A stretch of 64,000 nt of DNA from Agarophyton chilense (Eukaryota > Rhodophyta > Florideophyceae > Gracilariales > Gracilariaceae), in NCBI GenBank assembly GCA_030374765.1, contig JARGXX010000068.1, forward strand, positions 3,658,001-3,722,000. The letters run 5' to 3'. Shown here in pieces: positions 30,927 to 41,687 of the stretch; positions within the stretch are counted from its first letter, which is position 1, and every line of letters starts with the position of its first letter. The notes under the pieces were generated by a model that was not told the origin of the DNA, ran no database searches, and saw nothing but the letters and a program-made list of their open reading frames with translations. Made by a program: the position numbers and the translations under genes.

Positions 30927-31399
30927 TATGAATTACGAGCAACCTGATGTAGTCGTTGATATAAGCGCTTCAGATTCGGAGTCTGAGCCAGACTCTTTTG
31001 CCAATATCAGAGAACAATGAATCGCGACGAACAATTTGTTTGGCAAAGGAACGGTAACTGCTTTTCACGCTATTGTGGCTGCGATTGCACTTACACTTTC
31101 GGATCTTGTGAAGCGACAAACCCCGAAGCCTTTCTCTATTCCCTACTATTAAGCCGCGCTTTGAAGATATCACAGCGATACTATCTGACAGTGATTTTTC
31201 AAGGGCGTTTCGAATGTCTCGAATTGCTTTTAACTCACTACGAAAAATAACTAAGAGAAGTAATCATGTGAAGCCCGGCATATATAGAGACAGAAGCAGA
31301 ATATCTATCCCCGTTAAACTAGCGACTGGAATAAGGCTTATGTCGGGTGCTCGTTTTCACGACTACATGTTTATATAGGGTGTAAATGAGACTTTTGTC
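30927..31399 (+). pseudogene. PIF/Harbinger transposase, 5' part
   Basis: N-terminal part of a Harbinger transposase whose 3' part lies at 41688-42426. It may start with MNYEQPDVVVDISAS (30927). After a frame change it reads PRFEDITAILSDSDFSRAFR, MSRIAFNSL, then ISIPVKLATGIRLMSGARFH and GVNETFV, matching the family layout (FRMSRxxFxxL; PxxxRLAIxLxxLAxG; GVSxxTV). In-frame stops are present, including one before GVNETFV. The coding sequence is interrupted after the Val codon by element A, and resumes beyond it without loss of frame. Confidence 0.75.
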
Positions 31400-32315
31400 T
31401 GTAGAGCAACGCCCAGTTAGGGGATACTTGAAGATGCAACTCATAGGATGAGGATTGAACCCTCCGAGGGTTATGATTATGATCCCCTCTAAGATGGGCT
31501 GAGGTGGTACTGTTTTCTGGTTAGAGTTCGCCTATAAAGTGAAAATTCGGATGGCCCATGGTTGGATTGGCCCCGTGATACACGTGGCTTAATTTTGGCA
31601 CCGATTTTCGGATATTTGTTAGAACGTTGGATTTTTGGGCCCTGACAGTTGGATCTCCACGTGTATGGCCCTGAGCAGGTGTGCACTACTGTAGAGTTTA
31701 GTTAGTGGGCTCTACTTAGGAGATGAGATCTGACAGTCCGAAGCTCAGAGTAAAATGAAAACCAAGGTTGGTCTTCGATACCTTTAGGGGTTCTTCGTCG
31801 CCATCGTTTCGGCCTTACAACCCGGAACGGGCTCTGGTTAGCAACGCCTGCGTAGGGACACGACTCCACTTGGAGAGTGCCCACGTTTAGGTTCCGTGCA
31901 ACCACCCCCTTGGGACCGCTCAGACGACCTGCGTGCACGATACCCCGTGGGGGTTCTGCTTACTTGTTGCGTGCTTTTTGTGTTTCCTTTCGAGGACTGG
32001 TTTTCGCCCCTGTATTGGGTTTCTTTTGTTGTTTCGCCCCTTTTCTGGATCTCGGGTCCGGTGCCTGTTAGTGCCCGACCCTCGCCCCGTTTTTCCTCTT
32101 CGCCGGATTTTCCCCCATTCTTTGGGATACCCATACCCATTCCCGATCCAACGGTTTCTACCCCTCACCTCCGTCGGTACTTCCGGAATCCCCCGTGGGA
32201 GTTACACCCCACACTACGGGTGGAACGGAGGGCTCTGTCTCTGATTCTGCCTCCCCCAGGGAGCAACGCTTCGAACACCTTGAGAGCACTTCCCGTCGCC
32301 GGGTTTTGCTCCACA
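31400..32315 (+). repeat. 5' LTR of element A
   Basis: 916 bp, TG...CA. Near its start it holds GGATTGAACCCTCCGAGGGTT, resembling an antisense tRNA T-arm with an overlapping AACCCTCCGAGGGTT hairpin. TATA-like sequence CCTATAAAGTG lies at about 31530. Confidence 0.93.
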
Positions 32316-32317
32316 AG

Positions 32318-32329
32318 TGGTCTCCCGAC
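32318..32329 (+). other. Candidate primer-binding site of element A
   Basis: TGGTCTCCCGAC lies 2 bp inside the 5' LTR. It would pair with a tRNA 3' end of the form GTCGGGAGACCA; yeast tRNA-Tyr ends CGGGAGACCA. Element B has the near-identical TTGTTCTCCCGAC at the same place, which supports the call. Confidence 0.5.
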
Positions 32330-32542
32330 TTAGAATCCGCTCTCGGACTTTTGGGTTGGTCATCCACGTGTTGGAATATCTCTTGGAAGAGGAAGCACCG
32401 TCGTGAAGATTTGTTGTAGTGGTCCCCTTTGGAAAGGGTGGAATTGGTTTTTATTTTTGTTTTGTGTTACGTCATCCGTTCTCCGGGAATCTCGTGATCG
32501 AATTTCATCGTTACCCCGAATCGTCGGTGTCGTGTCTGCAGC

Positions 32543-34573
32543 ATGTCGCCGCCTACCCGTGGTTCCAGGACTGGATCGAACCGTCAAGCGGATTCAGTGC
32601 TCCCGGCCCCGCCTAGGTCGAGGAGCTCAATTCCCGAAGGTCGGAACGATTCCGGTATCGATCCGGACACTCGGAGAGCACCCTCAGTGGTTTCAGGTCC
32701 TCGAGAGGTCGTGGCTGTGGGCCCAGCTCCAGTGGTGGAGACAACCTCAGCAGCACCCCGAAGTCGGGCCGACCCTGAATTACAGCGCCTGGAGACTCGA
32801 ATCGATATCTCCAACGCGGCTCACATCGAGCTCCTTCAGGAGGTTACTACCCTCCGCCTCAAGGTGGAGGACGCCCAGGTGCGGGGAGTCACCGATGACC
32901 TTCGTACCCTGAGGAGGGATGTGAACTCCCTTTTGGAAAGCTTTGGTACCCCTGGGGTCTTTGTCCAGGAGTACCGGAGCCTCGTGGAGGAACACCGCGT
33001 GCAAGCGGAACGCTTCCGAGCTTGGCTGGACACCCTCGAGGCCATTATCCGTATGGATGGAGAAACAGAAGCCTCGAAGGACAAACCCAACGTTTCGGAA
33101 GACGAAGAACACCGCTCCGCTAAACGGGACCGCCGCAAGTCCAAGAAGAGGGTTCACCTCCAAGAGGATTTATCGGATTCCGATCCCAATCGCTCGTCAT
33201 CGAGTTCGTCCTCCGAATCTTCGGATAGTGAAGATGAACGCCGGTCATCCCGGGCGACTCGGTCGAAGGCTACTTACACCTCTCAAGGGGCAATCCGTAC
33301 CCGGAAGAAGGGTAGGAAACACCTTGGATTAAGGGAGCTGAAGCCGACGAATCCTCTCTATCGGAAGCTGCTATCGTACCGCTATTACCGGTTGGATAAC
33401 CCTTCGGGAGATCGAACATCCCGCGGAACGGGTAAGGTCAAGGACTACATCAAAAGGCTGAGCATCACCCTACAGAAGAGGGAGTTCACAGGAACAGACC
33501 CAATTTTGGTGCTCGATTTCCTTGCGAGGTTCTTCCAGGAGGCTGAAATCCTCGGTATGAGTGAAGCGCAAGCTTATCTTGCATTACCCTATTTCTTAAA
33601 GGGGATGGCTGAAGACCAGTTCAACTCCGTCCGTGGATCATCCCGAGCCTCGGAAGGAGGAGTCACGTGCTGGCCCGAAGCGGTGCAGTACCTCTTGAGG
33701 TCATACGCTACTGGAAATGCGATTCAGGAAGCAATCCTTGCATTAAGGGATATGCGGCAGAAGCTGACGGAAACCGAAACGGTGTATTCAACTCGCTTGA
33801 ATAAAGCGTTTCACCGATGCGGGAATGTATTCCCCGCCTACGAGAGATGCTCCATGTTTGTGGATGGTTTGGACCCCTCGCTAAGGGCATTGGTGGCCCG
33901 ACATCGGGAAGAGAAGCGCAAGCTGACCTACTTGGAACTGGTTCAGTACGCCCAGGCTGAGGGGGATACTCTCCGTGCCCGGCAGAACCGAAAGAGTCGG
34001 CCGACACGTGCACTCCTCGCCGATGGAGGTAACTCGTCTTTGTCACTCGCAGGAGGCCCTGCCCCTGTGGGGGTCAATGATAACATTCACTTCATGGGAA
34101 GTAACCCCGATTCTATGGGTACGTCTGAGTTGCCGTCGACATCCGCTCCGACTACGGATGAAGACCCTGCGCTCTATACCCACGGACGGAGGGTGCCAGC
34201 CGCATCGCTACCTTTTGCGAATACCGCTGCTCGGTTCTCTCGCCCCGGATGGAGGGATACAGCACCACGTCGCGTGGATTCACGTCCACAACCGAACCCG
34301 GCAGAGCTGATTTGCTATTTGTGTTACCTCCGTGGTCACAAAGCACCAGACTGCACTTTTCCCCTGCGGGAGGGTTCACGAATTATCGCTCAGTACGAGG
34401 CTCTGACCCCTGACGAGAAATCTCGAGTCCCGAGTAGGTCCTATGAGAAACAAAGGATACTCCGAGCTCACCTTGCTGACAGGGATACAGAACTTGTACC
34501 CGCGAACGGGGAACAACCGGTCCCCTTCGAGGCAGCTGCACCGAATTCGGTGGGGTCCGCTTCGGAAAACTAA
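32543..34573 (+). CDS. Element A gag-like protein
   Basis: A long open stretch (676 codons) between the 5' LTR and pol. The N-terminal part is Pro/Ser/Arg-rich; a Ser/Asp/Glu-rich segment is followed by a capsid-like helical region (SYRYYRLDNPSGDRTSRGTG, then FTGTDPILVLDFLARFF) that is alignable with the gag regions of elements B and C. A CCHC zinc knuckle, CYLCYLRGHKAPDC, lies near the C-terminus, as in nucleocapsid domains. It belongs to a retrotransposon fossil and is described only as a part of it. Confidence 0.85.
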   Translation: MSPPTRGSRTGSNRQADSVLPAPPRSRSSIPEGRNDSGIDPDTRRAPSVVSGPREVVAVGPAPVVETTSAAPRSRADPELQRLETRIDISNAAHIELLQEVTTLRLKVEDAQVRGVTDDLRTLRRDVNSLLESFGTPGVFVQEYRSLVEEHRVQAERFRAWLDTLEAIIRMDGETEASKDKPNVSEDEEHRSAKRDRRKSKKRVHLQEDLSDSDPNRSSSSSSSESSDSEDERRSSRATRSKATYTSQGAIRTRKKGRKHLGLRELKPTNPLYRKLLSYRYYRLDNPSGDRTSRGTGKVKDYIKRLSITLQKREFTGTDPILVLDFLARFFQEAEILGMSEAQAYLALPYFLKGMAEDQFNSVRGSSRASEGGVTCWPEAVQYLLRSYATGNAIQEAILALRDMRQKLTETETVYSTRLNKAFHRCGNVFPAYERCSMFVDGLDPSLRALVARHREEKRKLTYLELVQYAQAEGDTLRARQNRKSRPTRALLADGGNSSLSLAGGPAPVGVNDNIHFMGSNPDSMGTSELPSTSAPTTDEDPALYTHGRRVPAASLPFANTAARFSRPGWRDTAPRRVDSRPQPNPAELICYLCYLRGHKAPDCTFPLREGSRIIAQYEALTPDEKSRVPSRSYEKQRILRAHLADRDTELVPANGEQPVPFEAAAPNSVGSASEN

Positions 34574-34617
34574 ACTTTGGAGTCTCCCCTGCGGGAGGGG
34601 CGTCTTCTAAGCCGGAG

Positions 34618-37600
34618 TTGAAGACGCCCGAGGCGCTCCAGCTTCGCTCCCCAGCTGTGACAATCCTTTCAAGGAAAACGGCTGACACCGACGTTAACTC
34701 GGGATACTTTAGTGTCCTCCGTCGCCCGTGGATACGGTCCCGTAATCTCCGTATTCCGGATCGAGTTATGGTAATGGCCAAGCGGGATTATAAGGTATTC
34801 GTCGACTTCGGCCTGTCCAACCAGTTTATGGTTCGTCAAATATCTGTCCTGGATACAGGAGCCGCTCCTAACTTAATTCTTGTTGAATTGTTACCCCCGC
34901 TGCTCCGGGTTCAAGTTCGTACCGGTCCACGTTTGGATATCGCCGATGCGAACAACAACCCGCTACGGACACTGGGTACAATTTCCCTCATGGTGAGGTT
35001 AGGCTCTTATCTCGTTCAGCTAGAGTTTATTGTATGCAAGTCACTTGCAGCACCAGTCATACTGGGTTGTGACTTTTGCGACCGCTTCGTGAAAGCCATC
35101 CGTCCTCGGAATAGAACTGTGGAACTCGAAGACGGGTCTACGATCCCAATCGTTCGTAAACCCTTACAGGGAGCAGCGCGAACACGAGTTCCTCTCCCTG
35201 TCGCGCAGGAATCTGTGAAGAAGAAGAACCCGGTGTCTACACGGGTAAAGGTTGCGAAGTCAGTGGCTATCCCGCCAAAAACCCAGGTTTGGGTCACAGT
35301 TGTTACCAAGCAAATTGGTGTGCATGTGGTACAACCGAACCCGTCTCTGTATACGCGGCGTCAACTCGCCCTTGCGAATGGGGTTGTCTCCGTGGAACCG
35401 GATAAACCTTTCAAGGTTTTGGTAGCCAACTTTGGAAAGACAACGCAGCATTTGGTCAAACACCAGATCCTGGGTTCTGTTCTTCCACACCCGCATGCGT
35501 TCGTACCTACAAAGATCTCTATCGCAGAGGTCCTTGGTGTGGCGGACCCTAAGGAGGGGGAGGACACTGCCGAAATCGCGGAAAACGGTGAGCATACGAC
35601 TGCAGCTCCACACGCTGAAAGCTTTAAACCTCAGGAGGTTACGGCCCCTATCACAGGAGCAGACCAGACGGATCCTGTTCAGGAATTGGAGAAATGGGAT
35701 CTCAACCATGTACCCGCATCTCATCGGGAGAAGCTGAGGCACATGCTTCGTGAATTTACCCCCATGTGGGATGGTTCCCTTGGAACTATTGGGATTACAG
35801 AACACCGCATCGACTTGTTACCGAACACTCGGCCTATTGCCCAACACCCTTACAGGGCTGGACCGAAAGCTCGGGAAGAGGAGAAATCTTAGGTGGAGAA
35901 GATGCTTAAAGCGGGCGTAATTGAACCTTCCCAGTCCGCTTGGGCCTCACCAGTGGTATTAGTTCCGAAACCGGATGGATCGTGGCGTTTCTGCATCGAT
36001 TACAGACGCCTGAACGAGGTAACCATTAAGGATGTGTACCCGATCCCTCGGATGGACGAATACATCGACTCCCTTGGGAGCGCTACTGTTTTCTCTACCC
36101 TCGACGCCAATTCGGGCTACTGGCAAGTCCCTATTAGGGAGGAAGATCGAGACAAAACGGCTTTCGTGTGTCATCAAGGACTTTTCCGATTCCGGAGGAT
36201 GCCTTTTGGGTTGACAAATGCCCCCGCAACGTTTCAACGGGCGATAGACATTCTGTTGGCTCCCTTCAAGTAGAGGACGTGTCTAGTGTATTTAGACGAC
36301 ATTATTGTCTTCTCCAACAACCTGGATGACCACCTCGAACACGTCAGGGACGTAATGAAGATACTCAGCGACGCGGGAATCACCTTGAAACTCAAGAAGT
36401 GCGAGTTTCTCACCGATTCGGTTAAGTATCTGGGTCATATCATCCGTCCCGGACAGCTTTCAATCGATGAAGTACGAGTGAAATCCTTGAAGGAAGCAAA
36501 ACACCCGAAAACTCAAACGGAGTTGCGATCCTTCTTAGGTCAGTGTAACGTGTATCGCCGATTCGTCCCGAACTTTGCGAAGATTGCCACCCCCCTCAAC
36601 AGGCTCCTGACGAAGGGACAACCGGTTGAACTGGAACCTTTTGGCGACGCGGAAGCGTCTGCCTTCACGGCACAGGTGAATGCCGTACCATCACCGCCAA
36701 TCTTGGCTCTACCCAATCCTGGGCTCTGGGCTCCCTTACGAAGTGGACACCGATGCTAGTGCAAACCAAGTAGGGTGTGCACTGTTCCAATCCTCTGAGG
36801 ATGGTGAACGTCACCCTATTGGGTACTGGTCACGTTCCCTGAATGTCCATGAAAGGAACTACTCGGTCTCCGAGAAAGAATGTTTAGCCGTCGTCTGGGC
36901 CTTAGCTACACTTCGCCACTATCTGATGGGTACTCGTTTCAAAGTCCATACGGACCACGCATGCTTGCGTTGGCTCCTGGAGGTCTCCGAACCCTCGGGC
37001 CGCCTTATGCTCTGGCGTCTCCGACTGTCGGAATTCGACTTTGAGATCCTGTACAAGAAAGGGAAGCTGAACACTCAGGCTGATGCACTATCACGCTTGG
37101 GAACCACAGCGGAAACGGGACCCTACGAGGACGATGACATCCCACGTTTTATGGTATCGTACCTCGAGGGAGGAGCTCAACCGCTGACGGATGATGTTTG
37201 TGACGATATACTCGTCAACGAGAGTCTGGATTCGCCGACTGGCTCTCCGCCTAAGGAGGGGGAGGAGGACTTAGTTCCTTCGCAGGACGATGTTTCGGCG
37301 TCAGCCAGTAGCCCTAACAGGGAATCTAGTTCTCACAGTGAGACGGCGAGCCCGACCAAGCCGGCGACAGAGAAATCACAACCCCAGCGTATGGGTAGCG
37401 ACATCAGCGCCGACCCAGCCGAGCACGACGTCAGAAAAGATGACGAAAACCCGCCTAGGGAGAGTCGTGTGGAGAACTTCGTACCCGGAACGCCTACAGA
37501 GCCGACGATCACCCGCCGCCGCGGAAGAGACACTGAGGTGTCGCACACTCAAACCCCGCTTTCTCGGGAACGAGCTGTGTCAGTGGACCCGCACGGGGAA

Positions 37601-38443
37601 GATCTCGACGACGAGGTTGACCAAATTTGGCTCTCTGTTATGGAATGGGAATAGGAACTCCTATGGAGACACTGGAACCCTCAGGAATGGGAAAGAAATG
37701 AGTGAGACCCGTCGGGGACAGCTCAGGAGAGTGCTAGCGCGTTTCGGAAGAGCCACCTCACATCCGCTTGCGGAGTGGCAACCGGCGCCCGCGCATTTAT
37801 GTGGCACACGTCGAATGGCACCGAGCCAATCAAAAGGCTCTGACGACCAACCGTCGCGCAAACCGCCTCCGTCGCACGGCGCGTTGCACAAGAGCAACCA
37901 TCGTCCCCGTAGCTCGGGTTGACGTTGAAGTCTTACCCCCCTGAGATTGGAGACGCTACCGCGTCGCGGTTTCTCAACCGTCACGGAATCTAAAACCACC
38001 GTTGTTATCGGGAAGATCTCCGCTTTAAAAAGAACCCAAACTGGGCCGTTTTGACTCCGTAGACGGAAGTTACAACGTAGCCCACAGGCCACTCGGCGCC
38101 GTTTGGACGAAGTGCTGAGACCCGCTCGCAACACGGAAAAGAACCGACCGGGGTGTGTCTAGACCCTACGTTGACACCCTCAAGGGAACTAGAGCGTTCC
38201 AAGATGGAAGAGAAGCCCGAACAGGGAAAAGTGTACCCGCAGGAATTCGTTATCGATCGCATCGTGCGTCACATCTACACCCCCGAGGGAGAAGTTCGCT
38301 ACCAAGTCCGATGGTACGGATTATCGCCTGATGAGGATACAGTGGAACCCATTGAGCACCTTCCGAGGTCTAAGGTTTTATCCTATCACCGACGCGCTCG
38401 GGTAACCTTGCCTCCAAGTCTGGATCGTGGCCAAGTCGGGTAA
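34618..38443 (+). CDS. Element A pol region
   Basis: The pol region of element A. Recognised parts in order are an aspartic protease (VLDTGAAPNLILVE near 34850), reverse transcriptase (WRFCIDYRRLNEVTIKDVYP, FSTLDANSGYWQV, RMPFGLTNAPATFQ and YLDDIIVFSNN), RNase H (YEVDTDASANQVGCALFQ; TDHACLRWLLEV), an acidic linker, and a chromodomain near 38240-38370 (FVIDRIVRHIYTPEGEV; YQVRWYGLSPDEDTVEPIEH). The chromodomain makes it chromovirus-like. The region is broken, with about three or more breaks. Confidence 0.85.
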
Positions 38444-38614
38444 GCCACCAAGGGAACTGTTGTGGATGCGACCTCGAAGTGAGGAAGATGTTGGTCCTCT
38501 GAAGAGGAATTTAGGAGAGTATCCCGAAGAACACGTATTGAGAGGTAAGGTCTACTGGCCCTCGGCCTAGCGCCGTTAACCGGGGAACACAACACCGGTT
38601 ATCGGGACAGTTTA

Positions 38615-38768
38615 TGATGAAAAAGGAAAAGAAGACCCACGAAGTGGAGAAGAAGATTAAGAAGAAGATTGGACCCTAGGAAGGGCAGAAGATGAAGAAG
38701 ATCCTAAGAAGGAATGAAGAAGATTAAGTAGAAGTTAAGATCCTAGGAAGGAAGAAGAAAAGAAGTTA
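38615..38768 (+). repeat. Purine-rich tract between pol and antisense ORF of element A
   Basis: About 150 bp that are nearly all A and G on the plus strand, built from repeated GAAGAAGATTAAG and CCTAGGAAGG units. It lies just past the end of the antisense ORF. It could act as an internal polypurine tract, a transcript-end signal between converging transcripts, or be a simple repeat. Confidence 0.6.
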
Positions 38769-38832
38769 TGCAAATATCAGAAGTTTACTATTGTCGCCAA
38801 GCTATGGACTCTACAATTGCCCGAAGGCGGAA

Positions 38833-40728
38833 CTACGGAAAGCCCGAGGAGGGACCCGCCCCACCGTTGGTATTCTGACCCTGATGGTACGCCGAGGCGA
38901 AAGCCAACATCTGGCTCACATCCGTCATACCCGGGGGAATCGGAATGCCTGCGTTCACGAGGCCTTGTCGCACACTATCCGCTTGCGGAGTGGCAACCGG
39001 CGCCTGCGCAAGGGTGTTCACACCCCACCCGGGGGGAGCAGATGGACCGCCACCGGATGCATTCGCCGCCGCAGCTGAGGTCGTTCCCACTGGTTGGAAG
39101 GGTGCAGATGGCTCCACAGGGAGTACTCCACTAGGAGCTGGCACGACGTTATCCAACGCTGGATCGTCCAGGTCTACTGGAGGCTCGTACTCGTAATCGT
39201 CGGTATAAATGAACCCCGTCGGGTGTCCCACCGGCATCGGTCGAGGCGAGTCAATCAGCGCCCGTGCTTGCGCCGCGCTAAGGCGAACCCCTTCGAAGGG
39301 ATTGTAATAGACCCAGTTACCGGAGCCCGGATCGTACCGACCAGGATACTTGTCTCGCGCGGATCCTTCCCCTGCGGGCTGATTTGCCACTGGAACTCGA
39401 TCCCATTGGGTGTTGTCGATCACGTCCAAGATTGGATACAGGTTCTGCACGTTGCTGGCCGAACCCAACGCTGGGAAAAGGTCGATCTGACGCATGATGG
39501 TCCGTAGCATCGGAGGAATATACCAGATACGTAAATGGTCACGAGCATCCCAGAGGAGGTGCGCCGCTACGCGGGCTGCCCACTCGGCTGCAACGAGGGC
39601 CCAGTATCCCAAGTTCGGGTCGTGCATCAAACGAGACCCGATATAGTAGATGCATGGGGGCAGTTCAGCAAAGCACCCTCGGGGGACCTCGACCTTACTC
39701 CACCAAGCTGGAAGGGGCACGAATCGCCCAACCTTCGCCGTGTTACGGATACGCTCCAGTTCCACGTGAGGATACGGGACAAGGAACCCGAAACGGGAGC
39801 GCGAGCGGCGCTCGAAGCGCACGCGTCGATCGAACCCATATTGGGTAAACTGCCGTTGAAGGTACCTCAATTCAGCCCGAAGGATGGGACGACTCCATTG
39901 GAGCATATCTTCTCGGAGAGGAAAACCCGGTCCGCGGAACTCGTCTTCGGGAAAGGCTGCCAGGTTATCCCCGTAGGAGACCTCACCGTACGTGCGGTAA
40001 TAGGCGACATCGAACCCGTACTCCGGGGGAACCAGATGGTCAAAGCGTGACCTCTCCAATCGCTGGTAGGCCAGAGCCGCCATCGCTGCGCGCGCCTTGT
40101 CCAGGGACTCCCCGCGACCGCGGTATAGATACTGAGGCTCTATGGCTACCCGCGCCCTCCAATCGGGAGAACGTACAACCTCGACAGGTAGGCCACCCGG
40201 CAATAAGCCGTCCTCCACGTAGGAGTCGATGAGCTCATCGTCGCGAACCGCTGTCGGATGGAACCACGGGGCGCGGGAATATATCACCGGATCGGTAAGG
40301 GGACTCCACCTTCGAAAGGATTCGTTTGAGATCCAACCTCTGGAGTTTGCTACCAAGGGCATCGCATTAGCGGAGTTCCACGCCACCGCGATAATGTCCA
40401 AATCCTCCTGAGGATGTCGGTTGCCCGCCGAGGCGGAAGGTTCGGTACCTGACGGAGCCGCATCCAAACCGGAGAAATATCCACCCTGCTGGGGAGCTTC
40501 GTTTTCCGCCGGCGCGGAGGCCGATGGCCCCGAGAGTGGGTTGATGACGTATGGGTTCATTCCCTTGAGAGGGCTGGTTGAGACTGCTGTTGCGAGAAGT
40601 TGCTTATCGCCGAAAGTCGGAGAAGTAGAAGAAAGTTGTACCGATGTGCCGGTTTTGTGGCGATCCTCAGAAGTGGTGAAGGACCCCATTGGGAAAGAAG
40701 TATGTATAGTGATCGGAAAGCTAGACAC
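38833..40728 (-). CDS. Antisense ORF of element A, 631 codons, unknown product
   Basis: A continuous frame on the strand opposite gag-pol, between pol and the 3' LTR. Its first ATG is 42 bp from the 3' LTR, so an antisense LTR promoter could drive it. The first 90 residues are Ser/Pro-rich. Residues about 95-430 look globular, rich in Trp, Tyr, Arg and Leu (for example SRGWISNESFRRWSP; FDHLVPPEYGFDVAYYRTYG; RIWYIPPMLRTIMRQIDLF). The last 200 residues are Pro/Ala/Gly-rich. No known domain, zinc finger, catalytic motif or envelope-like membrane helix is seen. Element B has a minus-strand coding stretch at the same location. Antisense extra ORFs are known in some plant Ty3/gypsy families. Confidence 0.65.
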   Translation of the reverse strand: MSSFPITIHTSFPMGSFTTSEDRHKTGTSVQLSSTSPTFGDKQLLATAVSTSPLKGMNPYVINPLSGPSASAPAENEAPQQGGYFSGLDAAPSGTEPSASAGNRHPQEDLDIIAVAWNSANAMPLVANSRGWISNESFRRWSPLTDPVIYSRAPWFHPTAVRDDELIDSYVEDGLLPGGLPVEVVRSPDWRARVAIEPQYLYRGRGESLDKARAAMAALAYQRLERSRFDHLVPPEYGFDVAYYRTYGEVSYGDNLAAFPEDEFRGPGFPLREDMLQWSRPILRAELRYLQRQFTQYGFDRRVRFERRSRSRFGFLVPYPHVELERIRNTAKVGRFVPLPAWWSKVEVPRGCFAELPPCIYYIGSRLMHDPNLGYWALVAAEWAARVAAHLLWDARDHLRIWYIPPMLRTIMRQIDLFPALGSASNVQNLYPILDVIDNTQWDRVPVANQPAGEGSARDKYPGRYDPGSGNWVYYNPFEGVRLSAAQARALIDSPRPMPVGHPTGFIYTDDYEYEPPVDLDDPALDNVVPAPSGVLPVEPSAPFQPVGTTSAAAANASGGGPSAPPGWGVNTLAQAPVATPQADSVRQGLVNAGIPIPPGMTDVSQMLAFASAYHQGQNTNGGAGPSSGFP

Positions 40729-40757
40729 CCGCGGCTCGGAATGTTCTTCCTCGTCTT

Positions 40758-40770
40758 AAGGAGGGGGAGA
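40758..40770 (+). other. Polypurine tract of element A
   Basis: AAGGAGGGGGAGA directly precedes the 3' LTR, the standard position for plus-strand priming. Confidence 0.75.
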
Positions 40771-41687
40771 TGTAGAGCGACGCCCAGTTAGGGGATACTT
40801 GAAGATGCAACTCATAGAATGAGGATTGAACCCTCCGAGGGTTATGATTATGATCCCCTCTAAGGTGTGCTGAGGTGGCACTGTTTTCTGGTTAGAGTTC
40901 GCCTATAAAGTGAAAATTCGGATGGCCCATGGTTGGATTGGCCCCGTGATACACGTGGCTTAATTTTGGCACCGATTTTCGGATATTTGTTAGAACGTTG
41001 GACTTTTGGGCCCTGACAGTGGGATCTCCACGTGTATGGCCTTGAGCAGGTGTGCACTACTGTAGAGTTTAGTTAGTGGGCCCTACTTAGGGAGAAGAGA
41101 TCTGACAGTCCGAAGCTCAGAGTAAAATGAAAACCAAGGTTGGTCTTCGATACCTTTAGGGGTTCTTCGTCGCCATCGTTTCGGCCTTACAACCCGGAAC
41201 GGGCTCTGGTTAGCAACGCCTGCGTAGAGACACGACTCCACTTGGAGAGTGCCCACGTTTGGGTTCCGTGCAACCACCCCCTTGGGACCGCTCAGACGAC
41301 CTGCGTGCACGATACCCCGTGGGGGTTCTGCTTACTTGTTGCGTGCTTTTTGTGTTTCCTTTCGAGCACTGGTTTTCGCCCCTGTATTGGGTTTCTTTTG
41401 TTGTTTCGCCCCTTTTCTGGATCTCGGGTCCGGTGCCTGTTAGTGCCCGACCCTCGCCCCGTTTTTCCTCTTCGCCGGATTTTCCCCCATTCTTTGGGAT
41501 ACCCATATCCATTCCCGATCCAACGGTTTCTACCCCTCACCTCCGTCGTTACTGCCGGAATACCCCGTGGGAGTTACACCCCACACTACGGGTGGAACGG
41601 AGGGCTCTGTCTCTGAGTCTGCCCCCCTCAGGGAGCAAGGCTTCGAACACCTTGAGAGCACTTCCCGTCGCCGAGTTTTGCTCCACA
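40771..41687 (+). repeat. 3' LTR of element A
   Basis: 917 bp, aligned end to end with the 5' LTR. It is followed by GTGTC, the second copy of the target duplication, and then by the Harbinger reading frame (VHRCFKQFITEV). Confidence 0.93.

Larger units (their letters stand above)
31400..41687 (+). mobile_element. Ty3/gypsy chromovirus-like element A
   Basis: A 10.3-kb LTR retrotransposon with matching long terminal repeats of 916-917 bp (31400-32315 and 40771-41687), both TGTAGAG to CTCCACA. By eye the two LTRs differ at roughly two dozen positions (about 97 percent identity), so it is the younger of the gypsy elements here. Parts in order: a primer-binding-site candidate, gag, pol (protease, reverse transcriptase, RNase H, chromodomain), a purine-rich tract, a long ORF on the opposite strand, a polypurine tract and the 3' LTR. 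Target duplication is TTGTC (31395-31399) and GTGTC (41688-41692), one mismatch. It is broken, with a few breaks in pol. It sits inside a Harbinger transposase gene. Confidence 0.93.

Noticed and set aside
31838-32168. Open frames on both strands inside the element A LTRs (also 41140-41745)
   Set aside because: They repeat in both LTR copies, lack family resemblance and overlap each other; GC-rich LTR sequence explains them.
39094-40050. Plus-strand frames of 137 and 171 codons inside the antisense region of element A
   Set aside because: They are shadows of the longer minus-strand ORF, with Arg/Pro-rich composition typical of an antisense reading.
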